Below are positions 34,808 to 43,747 of a stretch of 64,000 nucleotides of DNA, piece after piece (the stretch's first letter is position 1; every line of letters starts with the position of its first letter). Where the stretch lies: contig NZ_PVZB01000013.1 of NCBI RefSeq assembly GCF_003002025.1, positions 62,001-126,000 on the forward strand, in the 5' to 3' direction. The translations under genes and the position numbers were made by a program. Source of the DNA: Paraburkholderia sp. BL25I1N1. Lineage in GTDB: Bacteria > Pseudomonadota > Gammaproteobacteria > Burkholderiales > Burkholderiaceae. The notes under the pieces are model-generated. The model saw only the letters and a program-made list of their open reading frames with translations, was not told the DNA's origin and ran no database searches.

Positions 34808-35554
34808 TTAACGCGTTCCGCACTCGATATCGAAGGTGGTGGCGTTCAGATAGGCGTTTTCGACAATATGCTGGACGAGGCCCGCAAATTCTTCGGGTTT
34901 GCCCATGCGTTGCGGAAACAGCAGCTTGCCGACGATCGTCTCGGACACCTTTGGCGGCATGCCTGCCGACATGCCCGATTCGAACAGACCCGGTGCGATA
35001 GACAGCACGCGAATGCCGTGCTCGGCAAGATCGCGCGCAACCGGAATCGTCATGCCGATCACGCCGGCCTTGCTTGCGCTGTAGGCCGCCTGTCCCATTT
35101 GACCTTGACGCGCCGCGCCCGATGCGGTGTTAATGATTACGCCGCGTTCGCCGTTTTCTTCGGGCTCATTCGCTGTCATCGCGAGCGCCGCATGACGCAG
35201 CACGTTGAAGGTGCCGGTGAGGTTCACCGACAGCACGCGGTGCCACAGATCGGACGGGAAAAGCTGTCCTTTGGAGATCGTCTTGGACGGCCCGAGAATG
35301 CCTGCGCAATTGACCGCGACGTGCACGGTTCCGTACGTGCGCACGACCGTAGCGATACCTGCCTTGACGCTTTCTTCATTCGCCACGTCGACCGCGACGC
35401 CCTTGATATCGGGCCCGAGCGCTTCTCCGAGCTTCGCGCCGTCGAGATCGAAGCCCACTACCTTGGCGCCTGCTGCCGCAAGCGCCTTGCAGGTGGCGAG
35501 GCCGAGGCCAGATGCCGCGCCAGTGACGACTACAACCTTGTTCTGCAGATTCAT
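34808..35554 (-). CDS. SDR-family 3-hydroxyacyl-CoA dehydrogenase-like protein
   Basis: A 248-residue SDR resembling type II 3-hydroxyacyl-CoA dehydrogenases (HSD10-like). It has TGAASGLGLATCKAL, NCAGILGPSK and the catalytic YSASKAGV preceded by ASGAARQG. The insertion NEPEENGERGVIINTAS is characteristic of this branch. It lies 55 bp after the AMP-ligase gene on the same strand, in the order thiolase, ligase, SDR, which supports a beta-oxidation role. Confidence 0.88.
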   Translation of the reverse strand: MNLQNKVVVVTGAASGLGLATCKALAAAGAKVVGFDLDGAKLGEALGPDIKGVAVDVANEESVKAGIATVVRTYGTVHVAVNCAGILGPSKTISKGQLFPSDLWHRVLSVNLTGTFNVLRHAALAMTANEPEENGERGVIINTASGAARQGQMGQAAYSASKAGVIGMTIPVARDLAEHGIRVLSIAPGLFESGMSAGMPPKVSETIVGKLLFPQRMGKPEEFAGLVQHIVENAYLNATTFDIECGTR

Positions 35555-35609
35555 GTTCTTGCCCTGTTGCTGGTTTGATGTCTAAGAGTGAAGCGATCAA
35601 GCGCGGACG

Positions 35610-37163
35610 TCACACCGCGCGCCACTGACCTGCCCAGTACCTGCCGCGAATCTCACGTTTGAGCACCTTGCCGACCGCGCTGCGTGGCAGGTCTTCCCAG
35701 AACTCGAAACTCTTCGGCGTTTTCACGCTGCCGAGCTCGCGTTTGCATAACTCGGCAAGTTGTTCTGTGCCGACATGTTCGCCGTTCTTCAGCTGGACAA
35801 TGGCCTTGACCGCCTCGCCCCATTTCTCGTCCGGCACGCCGATTACCGCGCAATCGAGAACAGCGGGGTGCGAGTTGATCACCGCCTCGATTTCGCCCGG
35901 AAAGACGTTGAAGCCGCCGCTGACGATCATGTCCTTCTTGCGATCGACCACGGTGATGAACCCGCGCTTATCCTTGATACCGATGTCGGATGTGTGATGC
36001 CAGCCGAACTGCGACACTTGTGCCGTTTCCTCGGGATTCTTGTAGTAGCCGAGCATGACGGTCGTGGAGCGCACGACGATTTCCCCTTTTTCTCCGGGGC
36101 CGACGATGTTGCCCGCGTCATCCATGATTTCGACACACGCAAACTGCGCGGCCTTTCCCGCGGATTGCAGCGCGACTTCGTCGAAGGTGCCATCAGTCAG
36201 CAGATAGTCGGACGGCCGTTTGACGACTACGGGAAAGCCGCACTCGCTCTGCCCATAGACCTCGTAGATCACCGGCCCGAGGCGGCGGACAGCCTCCTTC
36301 ATTTTTTCCGGGGCAATAGGCGCTGCGCCGACGGCGAGGCAGCGTAGCGACGAAAGATCGGCGCCCGCCATCGCGGGATCGCTCAACAGTGCGTAGACGA
36401 CCGTGGGCGGCAGGAACAAATGCGTGATACGTTCTTCAGCGATCGTGCGCAGTACCACCTTGGGGTCGAACGAGGGCAGCACGACGGTGCAGCCATTGCG
36501 GATCGCGGCGGCCAGCGTGAGCATGCACGCGGCGTGCGTGAGCGGCGCCACAGCCAGCACGCGCGAGTCCCGATCAATGTTCAGTTCGGAGAAAACCGCA
36601 ATCAGCCCCATTTCGAGCGAGCGATTGTCGTGCAGCGCACCTTTCGAGGGTCCCGTCGTTCCGCCGGTCGGCTGCAGCAGCGCATGTTGATTGGGGTTTT
36701 CCGGCGGCGCGACGAACGGGTCACGATGATTCGGCATCCAGCTGTCGAGCGACTCGCCATGTTCCGACGGCTGGTCAATACAGATGAACCTGCAACCAGC
36801 CGCGAGGCCGGCTTTCAGCGCAGGCACGATGTGGGCGTATGCGCTGTGGAAGAAAACCAGCTCGCAATCGGCGAACGACAGCACGGCCGCATTGGTTTCC
36901 ACCGTATTGCGTGTATGGACCGAAACCCAGGCCATGTCCGCGCGGTTGATCGCCAACTGCAGCAGGCTGACACGGTAGTCGTTCGGTGCGCAGATCGCCG
37001 CATGTGCGCCGGGCCTCAGCGAAGGGTCGAGCGTGAGCGCGTGCGCGGCGGCATGGACGAACTTCTGTGCCTCGGCGAACGTGATGCGCGTCGTTCCGTC
37101 GACGAATGCCTCGCGGTCCGGATGCCGGGACACAGCCGAATCGAAGTAATCAGCAAGGCGCAT
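35610..37163 (-). CDS. AMP-dependent acyl-CoA synthetase/ligase
   Basis: A 517-residue adenylating CoA ligase of medium or aromatic acyl type. Core motifs: QPTGGTTGPSKGAL (phosphate loop), YEVYGQSECG, HHTSDIGIKD, DRKKDMIVSGGFNVFPGEIE and the C-terminal catalytic lysine region SAVGKVLKREIRG. It would activate the free acid that feeds the surrounding enzymes, using ATP. It is the second gene of the minus-strand operon starting with a thiolase. A truncated second ligase exists at 45080, so this may be the only working one in the region. Confidence 0.93.
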   Translation of the reverse strand: MRLADYFDSAVSRHPDREAFVDGTTRITFAEAQKFVHAAAHALTLDPSLRPGAHAAICAPNDYRVSLLQLAINRADMAWVSVHTRNTVETNAAVLSFADCELVFFHSAYAHIVPALKAGLAAGCRFICIDQPSEHGESLDSWMPNHRDPFVAPPENPNQHALLQPTGGTTGPSKGALHDNRSLEMGLIAVFSELNIDRDSRVLAVAPLTHAACMLTLAAAIRNGCTVVLPSFDPKVVLRTIAEERITHLFLPPTVVYALLSDPAMAGADLSSLRCLAVGAAPIAPEKMKEAVRRLGPVIYEVYGQSECGFPVVVKRPSDYLLTDGTFDEVALQSAGKAAQFACVEIMDDAGNIVGPGEKGEIVVRSTTVMLGYYKNPEETAQVSQFGWHHTSDIGIKDKRGFITVVDRKKDMIVSGGFNVFPGEIEAVINSHPAVLDCAVIGVPDEKWGEAVKAIVQLKNGEHVGTEQLAELCKRELGSVKTPKSFEFWEDLPRSAVGKVLKREIRGRYWAGQWRAV

Positions 37164-37299
37164 ATCAGTCTCCTTGAGTCGACGTAGCCGTGCTCGGCGG
37201 CTACCTTTTCATTCATGATAGGCGGCGGCAGCGGGGTCTTGCCCGCCGCCAGCTAAGCAGCCTGAAGGAGGCCGCTGCGGTGCGCTCGCCCGTGATGCC

Positions 37300-38538
37300 C
37301 TAGCGCGCCAGAATCGTGATGCAGGCCACCGCTTCCTCGATTCCATACAGGCCGCCGCCGTTTTCCGCGACCGCTATCCGCGCGTTATCCACCTGACGCG
37401 GGCCGGCTTCGCCGCGCAGTTGCGTGACGAGCTCATGCACCTGTCCGAGGCCCGTCGCGCCCACCGGGTGTCCTTTTGATTCCAGACCGCCGGACGGGTT
37501 GACCGGGATCCGGCCGCCGATTGACGTTTCGCCGCGCTCGGAGATCGGGCCGCCGTCGCCGAAGTCGCAGAAACCGAGATTCTCGATCTGTACGATCTCA
37601 CCCATTGCGGTCGCGTCATGCACCTCCGCCACCGACACGTCCTTCGGACCGATGCCGGCCAGCTCGTAGGCGCGCCGCGAAGCCTGCACGGTGACGTGCT
37701 GCTCGATGTCGTCGGGCGAGCGGTCCGTGCCGCTCTGGACCACCGAAGCCAGCACGCGGACCGCGCGCTTCGGATCGATGTTCAGACGCTTGAGCGCGCC
37801 GGCGGTGCATAGGATGGCAGCAGCGGCGCCGTCGGATACCGGCGAGCACATCGGTAGCGTGAACGGGTACGTAATGGGCGGCGCGGCCAGCACTTCTTCC
37901 ACGGTGTAAGCGACCCGGTATTGCGACAGTGGGTTGTGTACCGAATGACGGTGGTTCTTCGCCGACACGGCGGCGATCTGGCGCTGCGTGGTGCCGAAGC
38001 GTTTCATGTGCGCTCGGGAGAATGCCGCGTAGACGTCCATGAACACGCTATAGGGCTTCGGCGACGTCGATCCTGCCGGAATCTCGACGCCTTCGCCAAT
38101 GCGCAACAACTCCGCGTGAATTTCTTTGGCTCGCGAAACGTCGAGTGCGCTATCGAATACGGAGAACATGCGCTCACGGTCTTCCGAAAACATTTTTTCG
38201 GCGCCCACAGCCAGCGCAATGTCGCCGGCGCCCGAGCGGAGATGGTTGACCGCCAGCACGAATGCACTGCTGCCGCTCGCGCATGCATTCTCGACATTCA
38301 CGACCGGAATGCCGCCGATGCCCATGTCGCGCAGCGCGATTTCGCCACGAATCATGTGCTGGCCGTCCATATGACCTTGCGATGCATTGCCGTAGAACGC
38401 CGCTTCCAGGGCGCTCTTTTCGATGCCTGCGTCCTTGAGCGCCGCTTGGGTGGCGTTGCGTACCAACAATTTGATGCTCTGGTCGAGTAGCCTGCCGAAC
38501 GGCGTCATGCCGACGCCAACCACATAGATATCTTTCAT
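37300..38538 (-). CDS. SCP2-type thiolase family protein
   Basis: A 412-residue thiolase of the SCP-X/lipid-transfer type. The nucleophile Cys is in NACASGSSAFVLA, and the His in GGLESKGHPVGATG; the second active-site Cys of classical thiolases is replaced by the GLYGIEEAVACITIL ending. Start chosen at MKDIYVVGVGMTPFG; the codons before it lie in the promoter. A TetR-type operator-like motif is 47 bp upstream. In steroid and related pathways such proteins cleave or retro-aldol branched acyl-CoAs. Confidence 0.9.
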   Translation of the reverse strand: MKDIYVVGVGMTPFGRLLDQSIKLLVRNATQAALKDAGIEKSALEAAFYGNASQGHMDGQHMIRGEIALRDMGIGGIPVVNVENACASGSSAFVLAVNHLRSGAGDIALAVGAEKMFSEDRERMFSVFDSALDVSRAKEIHAELLRIGEGVEIPAGSTSPKPYSVFMDVYAAFSRAHMKRFGTTQRQIAAVSAKNHRHSVHNPLSQYRVAYTVEEVLAAPPITYPFTLPMCSPVSDGAAAAILCTAGALKRLNIDPKRAVRVLASVVQSGTDRSPDDIEQHVTVQASRRAYELAGIGPKDVSVAEVHDATAMGEIVQIENLGFCDFGDGGPISERGETSIGGRIPVNPSGGLESKGHPVGATGLGQVHELVTQLRGEAGPRQVDNARIAVAENGGGLYGIEEAVACITILAR

Positions 38539-38584
38539 TTCAATTCCCAGGCTGTTTGCGGATAGGCGCATCCAATGCGTCAAA

Positions 38585-38601
38585 TTCTACTTGCGAGTAA
38601 A
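38585..38601. promoter_or_regulatory. Candidate TetR operator, copy 1
   Basis: TTCTACTTGCGAGTAAA (plus strand) contains the imperfect palindrome TACTTGCGAGTA. Its reverse complement, TTTACTCGCAAGTAGAA, matches copy 3 at 15 of 17 positions. It lies 47 bp before the thiolase start of the minus-strand operon. Confidence 0.6.
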
Positions 38602-38630
38602 AATATAGTCGATAAGGTAGAAGTCCATGT

Positions 38631-39752
38631 TTACCCGGCTGTCCGTTCGTTGGCGGCTTGCGCGAGCAACTCGGCGTCATGCTCGCCGACGGCGGGCACT
38701 CCGCGCGTCGGTCCGGGATGCACGCCGTCGAATACGAGTGGCTGCGCCACGTGCCAGGCGCGACGGCCGCCGCGTTCGTCGACCTCGCGGAACATGCCGC
38801 GGGCGCGAAAGTGCGGGTCATTCACGACTTCGTCGAGGCTGTTCACCGGCCCCCAAGGCACGCCTGCCAGATCGAGCAGCGGCGCCCATTGAGCGCGCGG
38901 CTTGCGCCGCAGCGCTTCGGCAATGCGGGCGCGAAGTTCAGCTTCGCGCGGTGCGCGCTCCGCGTTTGTCACGTGCGCGATATCGGTGAGGCCTAGAAGC
39001 TCGCATAGGGGAGCCCAGAACCAGTCCTCATGCGCGATCGACAGCGTCAGCAGAAGCTCGTCCTCGCAGCGGAACACGCCGTAAGCAGGCTGGGCATTGA
39101 TTTCAGCCATGCCGAGGCGTCCGCCGTTCATCGCCGGCGAAAGAAACACGCTCATCCACGATACGAGGCCGTCGGTCATCGACACGTCGACGTACTGGCC
39201 GAGGCCGGTGCGGGTACGCTCGAGCAGGGCGGCAAGACAACCGGTGACGGCGAACATCGCCGCGGAGAGGTCGCCGATTGCAAGTTCAGGCGGCGTTTCG
39301 ATCTGGCCGCTGGCAGCCTGGCGGTGCAACAGGCCTGCGATTGCCTGATAAGACAGATCGTGCGCGGGGCGGTCGCGATACGGGCCGTTCTGGCCGAAAC
39401 CCGAGATCGACAGATAGACGATGCGCGGATTGAGTTTCGCGACATCGTCGTAGCCGAAGCCGAGGCGGGCCATCGTGCCGGGACGGAAACCTTCCATCAA
39501 CACGTCTGCGGAAGCGATCAGTTCGCGCAGTGCCGCGCGTCCCGCGTCGGTTTTCAGATCGACGCCGACCGAGCGTTTGCCGCGGTTGAGTGCGGCGTGA
39601 AAGTCGGGCAACTGTCGGGCCGGGTCGCCAGCCGGCGGCCGCTCGACCACGATCACGTCGGCGCCCAGATCGGCCATCACGAGCGTGGCGAACGGGCCGG
39701 GATACTGTTCAGCAAGGCTGAGGATGCGTACACCCTCCAAAGGCAAACTCAT
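38631..39752 (-). CDS. Class III (CaiB/BaiF) CoA-transferase
   Basis: A 373-residue family III CoA-transferase: LPLEGVRILSLAEQYPGPFAT, LGADVIVVERP, and catalytic Asp in DRPAHDLSYQAIAG. The start at 39752 has GAGAGGG seven bases before it; an ATG 15 bp further up lacks a ribosome binding site. Divergent from a crotonase gene, with an operator-like motif between. It may act as a racemase (AMACR-like) or transferase; both occur in this family. Confidence 0.9.
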   Translation of the reverse strand: MSLPLEGVRILSLAEQYPGPFATLVMADLGADVIVVERPPAGDPARQLPDFHAALNRGKRSVGVDLKTDAGRAALRELIASADVLMEGFRPGTMARLGFGYDDVAKLNPRIVYLSISGFGQNGPYRDRPAHDLSYQAIAGLLHRQAASGQIETPPELAIGDLSAAMFAVTGCLAALLERTRTGLGQYVDVSMTDGLVSWMSVFLSPAMNGGRLGMAEINAQPAYGVFRCEDELLLTLSIAHEDWFWAPLCELLGLTDIAHVTNAERAPREAELRARIAEALRRKPRAQWAPLLDLAGVPWGPVNSLDEVVNDPHFRARGMFREVDERGGRRAWHVAQPLVFDGVHPGPTRGVPAVGEHDAELLAQAANERTAG

Positions 39753-39870
39753 TGGTGTCCCTCTCATGCAAGATGTTTGGTACTGCGATCCAGCGGGTCG
39801 CGTGAACGCTGTGCGTGCGCCGCGCTGTCGTCGCGCGTGTCTCGCTGTTGAGACGCTATATTGGCATAGT

Positions 39871-39887
39871 TTCTACTGGTGAGTTAG
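39871..39887. promoter_or_regulatory. Candidate TetR operator, copy 2
   Basis: TTCTACTGGTGAGTTAG (plus strand), the reverse complement of CTAACTCACCAGTAGAA. It shares the ACTC-R-C-N-AGTAGAA core with the two other copies. It lies in the divergent gap between the CoA-transferase and crotonase genes. Confidence 0.55.
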
Positions 39888-39968
39888 TATTGATACGCGA
39901 TATTAAAATCAAGCCCCGGCATCCAGCGCCGGGCAAGCGAACCGAGACTCTTTCAGGAGGAAGACACC

Positions 39969-40757
39969 ATGCAGGAATTGCCCGTTATCGCCGAGGTACG
40001 GCACGGCGCGATGTGGATCACACTGAATCGCCCCGCAGCGATGAATGCGATTACGCCCGACGTGGTCCGGGGAATAGAACAGGCGCTCGACGAAGCCGCG
40101 AAACGGGACGACGCGCGCGTGGTCGTGTTGACCGGCGCGGGCCGCGCGTTTTGTGCCGGCGCTGATCTGAAATTTGTACGTGGCGAGCGCGATGGCGACC
40201 AGCCGGGCGCAAGCCGCTTCCTCGACGCGCTGCTCGCGCTGCTGAACCGTCTCGAACGTTTCCCCCGGCCGGTGATTGCGGCCGTGAATGGCATGGCGCT
40301 CGCGGGCGGCCTTGAACTGGTGCTGTGCTGCGACCTTGTGATCGCGGCGAAGTCGGCGCGCTTTGGCGACGCGCATGCGAATTACGGTCTGCTGCCCGGC
40401 GGCGGCGGCTCGGTTCGCCTGCCGCGCAAGATCGGCGTGACGCGTGCGAAATATCTGATGTACACGGGCGAATTCGTCTCAGCCGGGTCGATGGAGTCGG
40501 CGGGACTTGTCAATCAGGTCGTCGAGGACGCGCAGCTTGGCGAGGCGGTTGACGCGCTTGCGAAGACGATAGCCGCGAAGAGTCCGCTCGGCTTGAGCCG
40601 GATGAAGGCGCTTGTGAACGACGGTCTCGAGCAGCCCGCCGAGGTGGCGCTGCGCCAGGAACTGCTGATGACCGCGCTCCACGAACACAGCGACGACATC
40701 CGCGAGGGACTTGCCGCGTTCCAGGAAAAACGTGTGCCTCAGTTCACCGGCCGCTGA
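39969..40757 (+). CDS. Enoyl-CoA hydratase/isomerase (crotonase) family protein
   Basis: A 262-residue crotonase with a strong AGGAGGAAG before the ATG. The oxyanion-hole parts are AFCAGADLKFV and GMALAGGLELVLCCD, which keep the first catalytic Glu (GGLEL). The second Glu of hydratases is replaced: the segment reads FGDAHANYGLLPGGGG. It may therefore be an isomerase, hydrolase or lyase rather than a standard hydratase. It is probably under the operator at 39871. Confidence 0.9.
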   Translation: MQELPVIAEVRHGAMWITLNRPAAMNAITPDVVRGIEQALDEAAKRDDARVVVLTGAGRAFCAGADLKFVRGERDGDQPGASRFLDALLALLNRLERFPRPVIAAVNGMALAGGLELVLCCDLVIAAKSARFGDAHANYGLLPGGGGSVRLPRKIGVTRAKYLMYTGEFVSAGSMESAGLVNQVVEDAQLGEAVDALAKTIAAKSPLGLSRMKALVNDGLEQPAEVALRQELLMTALHEHSDDIREGLAAFQEKRVPQFTGR

Positions 40758-40765
40758 TTCGCCCC

Positions 40766-40797
40766 GGTGGCCGCTTGCGCCCGCGTGAGCGGCCACC
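40766..40797 (+). terminator. Hairpin after the crotonase gene
   Basis: Perfect 10-bp stem GGTGGCCGCT/AGCGGCCACC with a 12-base loop, 8 bp after the stop codon. There is no T-run, so termination strength is uncertain. Confidence 0.5.
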
Positions 40798-40806
40798 CGT
40801 ACTTAC

Positions 40807-41091
40807 TTGATGGAGACCAGATCGGTCACGGAAGTCGATTCGACTCACTACGAGGTGGTGCCGAATCCGCTGGGACGTTATGCGCTAAACCGGCAGTCGC
40901 GTGTGCAGCGTAACGCGGACGGCTCTGTCACGCTCGCGTTCGGTCCTGTGCGTCCTGACAGCGTCCCTGAATCGAACTGGTTGCCCACGCAGCCTGATAC
41001 GAACTACAACCTGATGTTCCGGCTATATGGCCCGGCGGCTGGCGCGGTGGCGGAACAGTATTTCCCGCCCCCACTCGTCGGGCAGCGTTGA
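40807..41091 (+). pseudogene. C-terminal remnant of a DUF1254/DUF1214 protein
   Basis: About 94 codons that match the end of a DUF1214 domain: HYEVVPNPLGRYALNRQSRV, QRNADGSVTLAFGPVRPDS, SNWLPTQPDTNYNLMFRLYGP. The same blocks occur at the end of the full-length gene directly downstream (FVPNPLGRYAIG, NPDGSLTVYIQ, NWLPAPRDGDFSLMMRAYWP). The first three quarters are missing. It is probably the remains of a tandem duplicate. No clear ribosome binding site. Confidence 0.75.
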
Positions 41092-41113
41092 GTCGACTTT
41101 GGAGGAATCATTC

Positions 41114-42637
41114 ATGCGCAAACTACTTTCGAGTTCATTCCAGTTGTTCGCGGCATTCGCGTTTGCACTGCTTGCGTTGGGCGGGTGCGAAACCGGCCGC
41201 GTGCCGGTTGTCACGCAAGCCGCAGGGGCCGGCCCCGCAGCGGCGAGCGGTGCGGTCCGCACGGACGAAGCGCCTGTTATACCGGCCACGCTCATGACCG
41301 AGGCTTATGCGCGCATGGTCGCGCGCAATACCTACTTCTGGGCGTGGCCCATGGTCAACGCCTATAACCGCCGTCTTGCATTCACCCGCGCGCCGGCGCC
41401 TGGGCTCGTCGGCGGGATCATGCCGATTGCCCCGCTCAACCGTCTTGCGATGCTGACCGGTTACGTCGACCCCGCAGAGCGGCTGGTCGCGTGCCCGAAT
41501 CAGGACGTCGTGTACGGCGCGGGCGTCGCGGCGCTCGACGAGAGCCCGGTCGTGATCCAGGTGCCGGATTTCGGCAAGCGTTTTTGGGTCTATCAGATTG
41601 TCGATCTGCGCACCGATAGCGTCGCGAACCTCGGGTCGATGTACGGCACGAAGCCCGGCTTCTATCTGCTGGCGGGCCCGGACTGGCACGGCGCGGTGCC
41701 GGAGGGCATCGCGCAGGTGATTCGCTCGGGCACCCGCACGGCATTTGTCGTGCCGCGCGTTTTTCAGACCGACACGCCGCAGGACAACGCGGCCATCCAG
41801 CCGTTGCTGAACCGCATCGACATGTATCCGCTGGCGATGTTTGACGGCGTGTTCAAACAGCACGACTGGAAAAAGTTGCCCGCGTTTCCGATGCCGGCTC
41901 ACGAGGGTGCCAGTCCCGGCGAAGCGCGTTGGGTGTTTCCGGAGCGCTTCTTCGACGGCTTGCCTGCGGTACTGGCCGACGCCCCACCCATGCCGGGTGA
42001 GGAGGCACGCTACTCGGAAGCGCTCGCGGTGATCGCGGCGGCGCGGCGCAATCCGTCGCTGAAGGCCGCGATGATCGACGAAGCGGCGCGCGCGGACAAG
42101 GATCTCGTCGACCCCTTGCTTCAGTTCCGCAACTTCGGCATACCGCTCGCACATCACTGGACGACGCAACGCAATGGCGGGCGCTTCGGCACTGATTATT
42201 TGACCCGGACCGCTGTTGCGCGCTCCAATATTTTCGTCAACAAGCCGGAAGAGGCGACGTACTTCTATTTGGACCTCGATGCAGCCGGCGAGCGGCTCAA
42301 TGCGCACAACCGTTATGCGATCACGTTCGCGAAGGGACAGTGGCCGCCGGTGCAGGGCTTCTGGTCGCTGACGCTGTATGACGCATACCACTTCTTCGTG
42401 CCGAACCCGCTTGGCCGTTATGCAATCGGTACGCGCAATACGGATCTCAGGCCTAACCCGGATGGCTCGCTGACCGTGTACATTCAGTCCGAGCCGCCTG
42501 CCGATCCGGCACAGCGGGCGAACTGGCTGCCAGCGCCACGCGACGGGGATTTTTCTTTGATGATGCGAGCCTATTGGCCCGCAGCGGCGATCACTGCGGG
42601 TAACTGGACGCCGCCTGCCGCGCAGCGGATTCAGTGA
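41114..42637 (+). CDS. DUF1254/DUF1214 lipoprotein
   Basis: A 507-residue protein with a lipoprotein signal (residues 1-25, lipobox ALGGC), so it is probably anchored in the outer membrane or periplasmic face. DUF1254 (about 60-200, AYARMVARNTYFWAWPMVNAYNR cut here) and DUF1214 (about 390-500, WSLTLYDAYHFFVPNPLGRY) follow. The molecular role of this family is not known; members are often found near catabolic genes for aromatic or lipid-like compounds. Ribosome binding site TTTGGAGG precedes the ATG. Confidence 0.88.
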   Translation: MRKLLSSSFQLFAAFAFALLALGGCETGRVPVVTQAAGAGPAAASGAVRTDEAPVIPATLMTEAYARMVARNTYFWAWPMVNAYNRRLAFTRAPAPGLVGGIMPIAPLNRLAMLTGYVDPAERLVACPNQDVVYGAGVAALDESPVVIQVPDFGKRFWVYQIVDLRTDSVANLGSMYGTKPGFYLLAGPDWHGAVPEGIAQVIRSGTRTAFVVPRVFQTDTPQDNAAIQPLLNRIDMYPLAMFDGVFKQHDWKKLPAFPMPAHEGASPGEARWVFPERFFDGLPAVLADAPPMPGEEARYSEALAVIAAARRNPSLKAAMIDEAARADKDLVDPLLQFRNFGIPLAHHWTTQRNGGRFGTDYLTRTAVARSNIFVNKPEEATYFYLDLDAAGERLNAHNRYAITFAKGQWPPVQGFWSLTLYDAYHFFVPNPLGRYAIGTRNTDLRPNPDGSLTVYIQSEPPADPAQRANWLPAPRDGDFSLMMRAYWPAAAITAGNWTPPAAQRIQ

Positions 42638-42639
42638 GC

Positions 42640-42678
42640 GTGTACGCGTCGTGTCGAGGGAAGGCGCGACGCGTATAC
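42640..42678 (+). terminator. Hairpin after the DUF1254 gene
   Basis: Arms GTGTACGCGTCG (42640-42651) and CGACGCGTATAC (42667-42678) pair with one G-U. The loop is 15 bases and no T-run follows. It may serve as a terminator between this gene and the convergent tetR. Confidence 0.45.
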
Positions 42679-42749
42679 AACGGCTCACCGCCGGCACATG
42701 CATACGCGCGGTCCAGCGCGTGTACGTCTCGTGGCGGCGTTCGGAACGT

Positions 42750-43454
42750 CTAGGCTGCTTCGGTGGTGGTCTTGCGCGGACGCGGGCGGGCCTTCGCGGA
42801 TCCAGCCGCGAGCCCGCGTGACATGAAGTTGACGAACACCTCTGCGATCGCCTCCGGGCCGTAGCCGCCCTCCGGATTGAACCAGTTCGGAATCCAGTTG
42901 ATCGAGCCCATCAGCCAGGCCACGGCCAGCTTCGGCTCGCAAGGCGCGACGGAACCGTCTTCGATGCCCTCCTGGATGTATTCCCTGATGCGCAGATCGA
43001 AAGCACGGCGGCGCTTGCGGACAATTTCCTGGTGCTCCGGCAGCATGTCGTCGAGCGTGGACACGAACGCGTGCGAAATGAAATCCTCTGTCACCAGTAC
43101 CACAAACCGGCCGATGGTCCGTTCGAGCTTGTCAAGCCCGGTCTTGCCATGCCGACCTTCCTCGAGCGCTACGTCACCCATGTCGAGCGCGAGTTTCTGC
43201 GTTTCGAACAGTAGTTCGCGCTTGCCCTTCACGTAGTAGTACAGCGCTGCCTTGGTGACGTTTAGCGCCTCGGCCACTTCGTCGAGCGACGTGTTGTGAA
43301 ACCCTTTCGCCTTGAACGCCCGGCCGGCCTCGCGGATTAAAGCGGTTTTCTTCAGCTTTTGCAGATCTTCGCGCGAGGGCAGCGCGTCTTTCCACCGCGC
43401 GGAAGACTCTTTCGATTTTCGGGTGCCGGTAGATTTGCGCGCAGTCGAGGTCAT
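42750..43454 (-). CDS. TetR-family transcriptional regulator
   Basis: A 234-residue TetR protein. A basic N-terminal tail (STARKSTGTRKSKESSARWK) precedes the HTH at about residues 40-85 (KKTALIREAGRAFKAKGFHN, TSLDEVAEALNVTKAALYYYVKGKRELL). It resembles regulators of fatty acid or acyl-CoA catabolism with a YsiA/KstR-like C-terminal domain. Start chosen at MTSTARKST; the frame upstream reaches into the promoter. It is divergent from an acyl-CoA dehydrogenase and the operator motif lies between them, so autoregulation is likely. Confidence 0.92.
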   Translation of the reverse strand: MTSTARKSTGTRKSKESSARWKDALPSREDLQKLKKTALIREAGRAFKAKGFHNTSLDEVAEALNVTKAALYYYVKGKRELLFETQKLALDMGDVALEEGRHGKTGLDKLERTIGRFVVLVTEDFISHAFVSTLDDMLPEHQEIVRKRRRAFDLRIREYIQEGIEDGSVAPCEPKLAVAWLMGSINWIPNWFNPEGGYGPEAIAEVFVNFMSRGLAAGSAKARPRPRKTTTEAA

Positions 43455-43625
43455 GGTCAAGATGCCGTCATTTGTTAAATGAATCTTACCATGCGGTCGA
43501 ACCGGCGGTGATGACGCTGGAACAACTGGAAATGCACTGCGAAGCACCGTACTGTCACCTGCCAAGGCCCGGCCGAAAAAGCAGGAAGGTTTTCAGGTTG
43601 ACAATGTGACGACGAAGAATAACAA

Positions 43626-43642
43626 TTTACTCACGAGTAGAA
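43626..43642. promoter_or_regulatory. Candidate TetR operator, copy 3
   Basis: TTTACTCACGAGTAGAA, with the perfect inner palindrome TACTCACGAGTA except at the central pair. It lies in the divergent gap between tetR and the acyl-CoA dehydrogenase, 106 bp before the latter. The rest of this 293-bp gap holds no recognised gene. Confidence 0.65.
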
Positions 43643-43747
43643 AAAATAATCGTCCGCGTAAATAAGCAGCGTGCCCCCAGGCGGCTGCGACGTTGCGGAG
43701 CGAGAATTCAGAACGGCGATCGACGCACCCGGAATACGGAGACACCC

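Noticed and set aside
41135-42703. 522-codon minus-strand frame
   Set aside because: Shadow of the DUF1254 lipoprotein gene; no recognisable domain.
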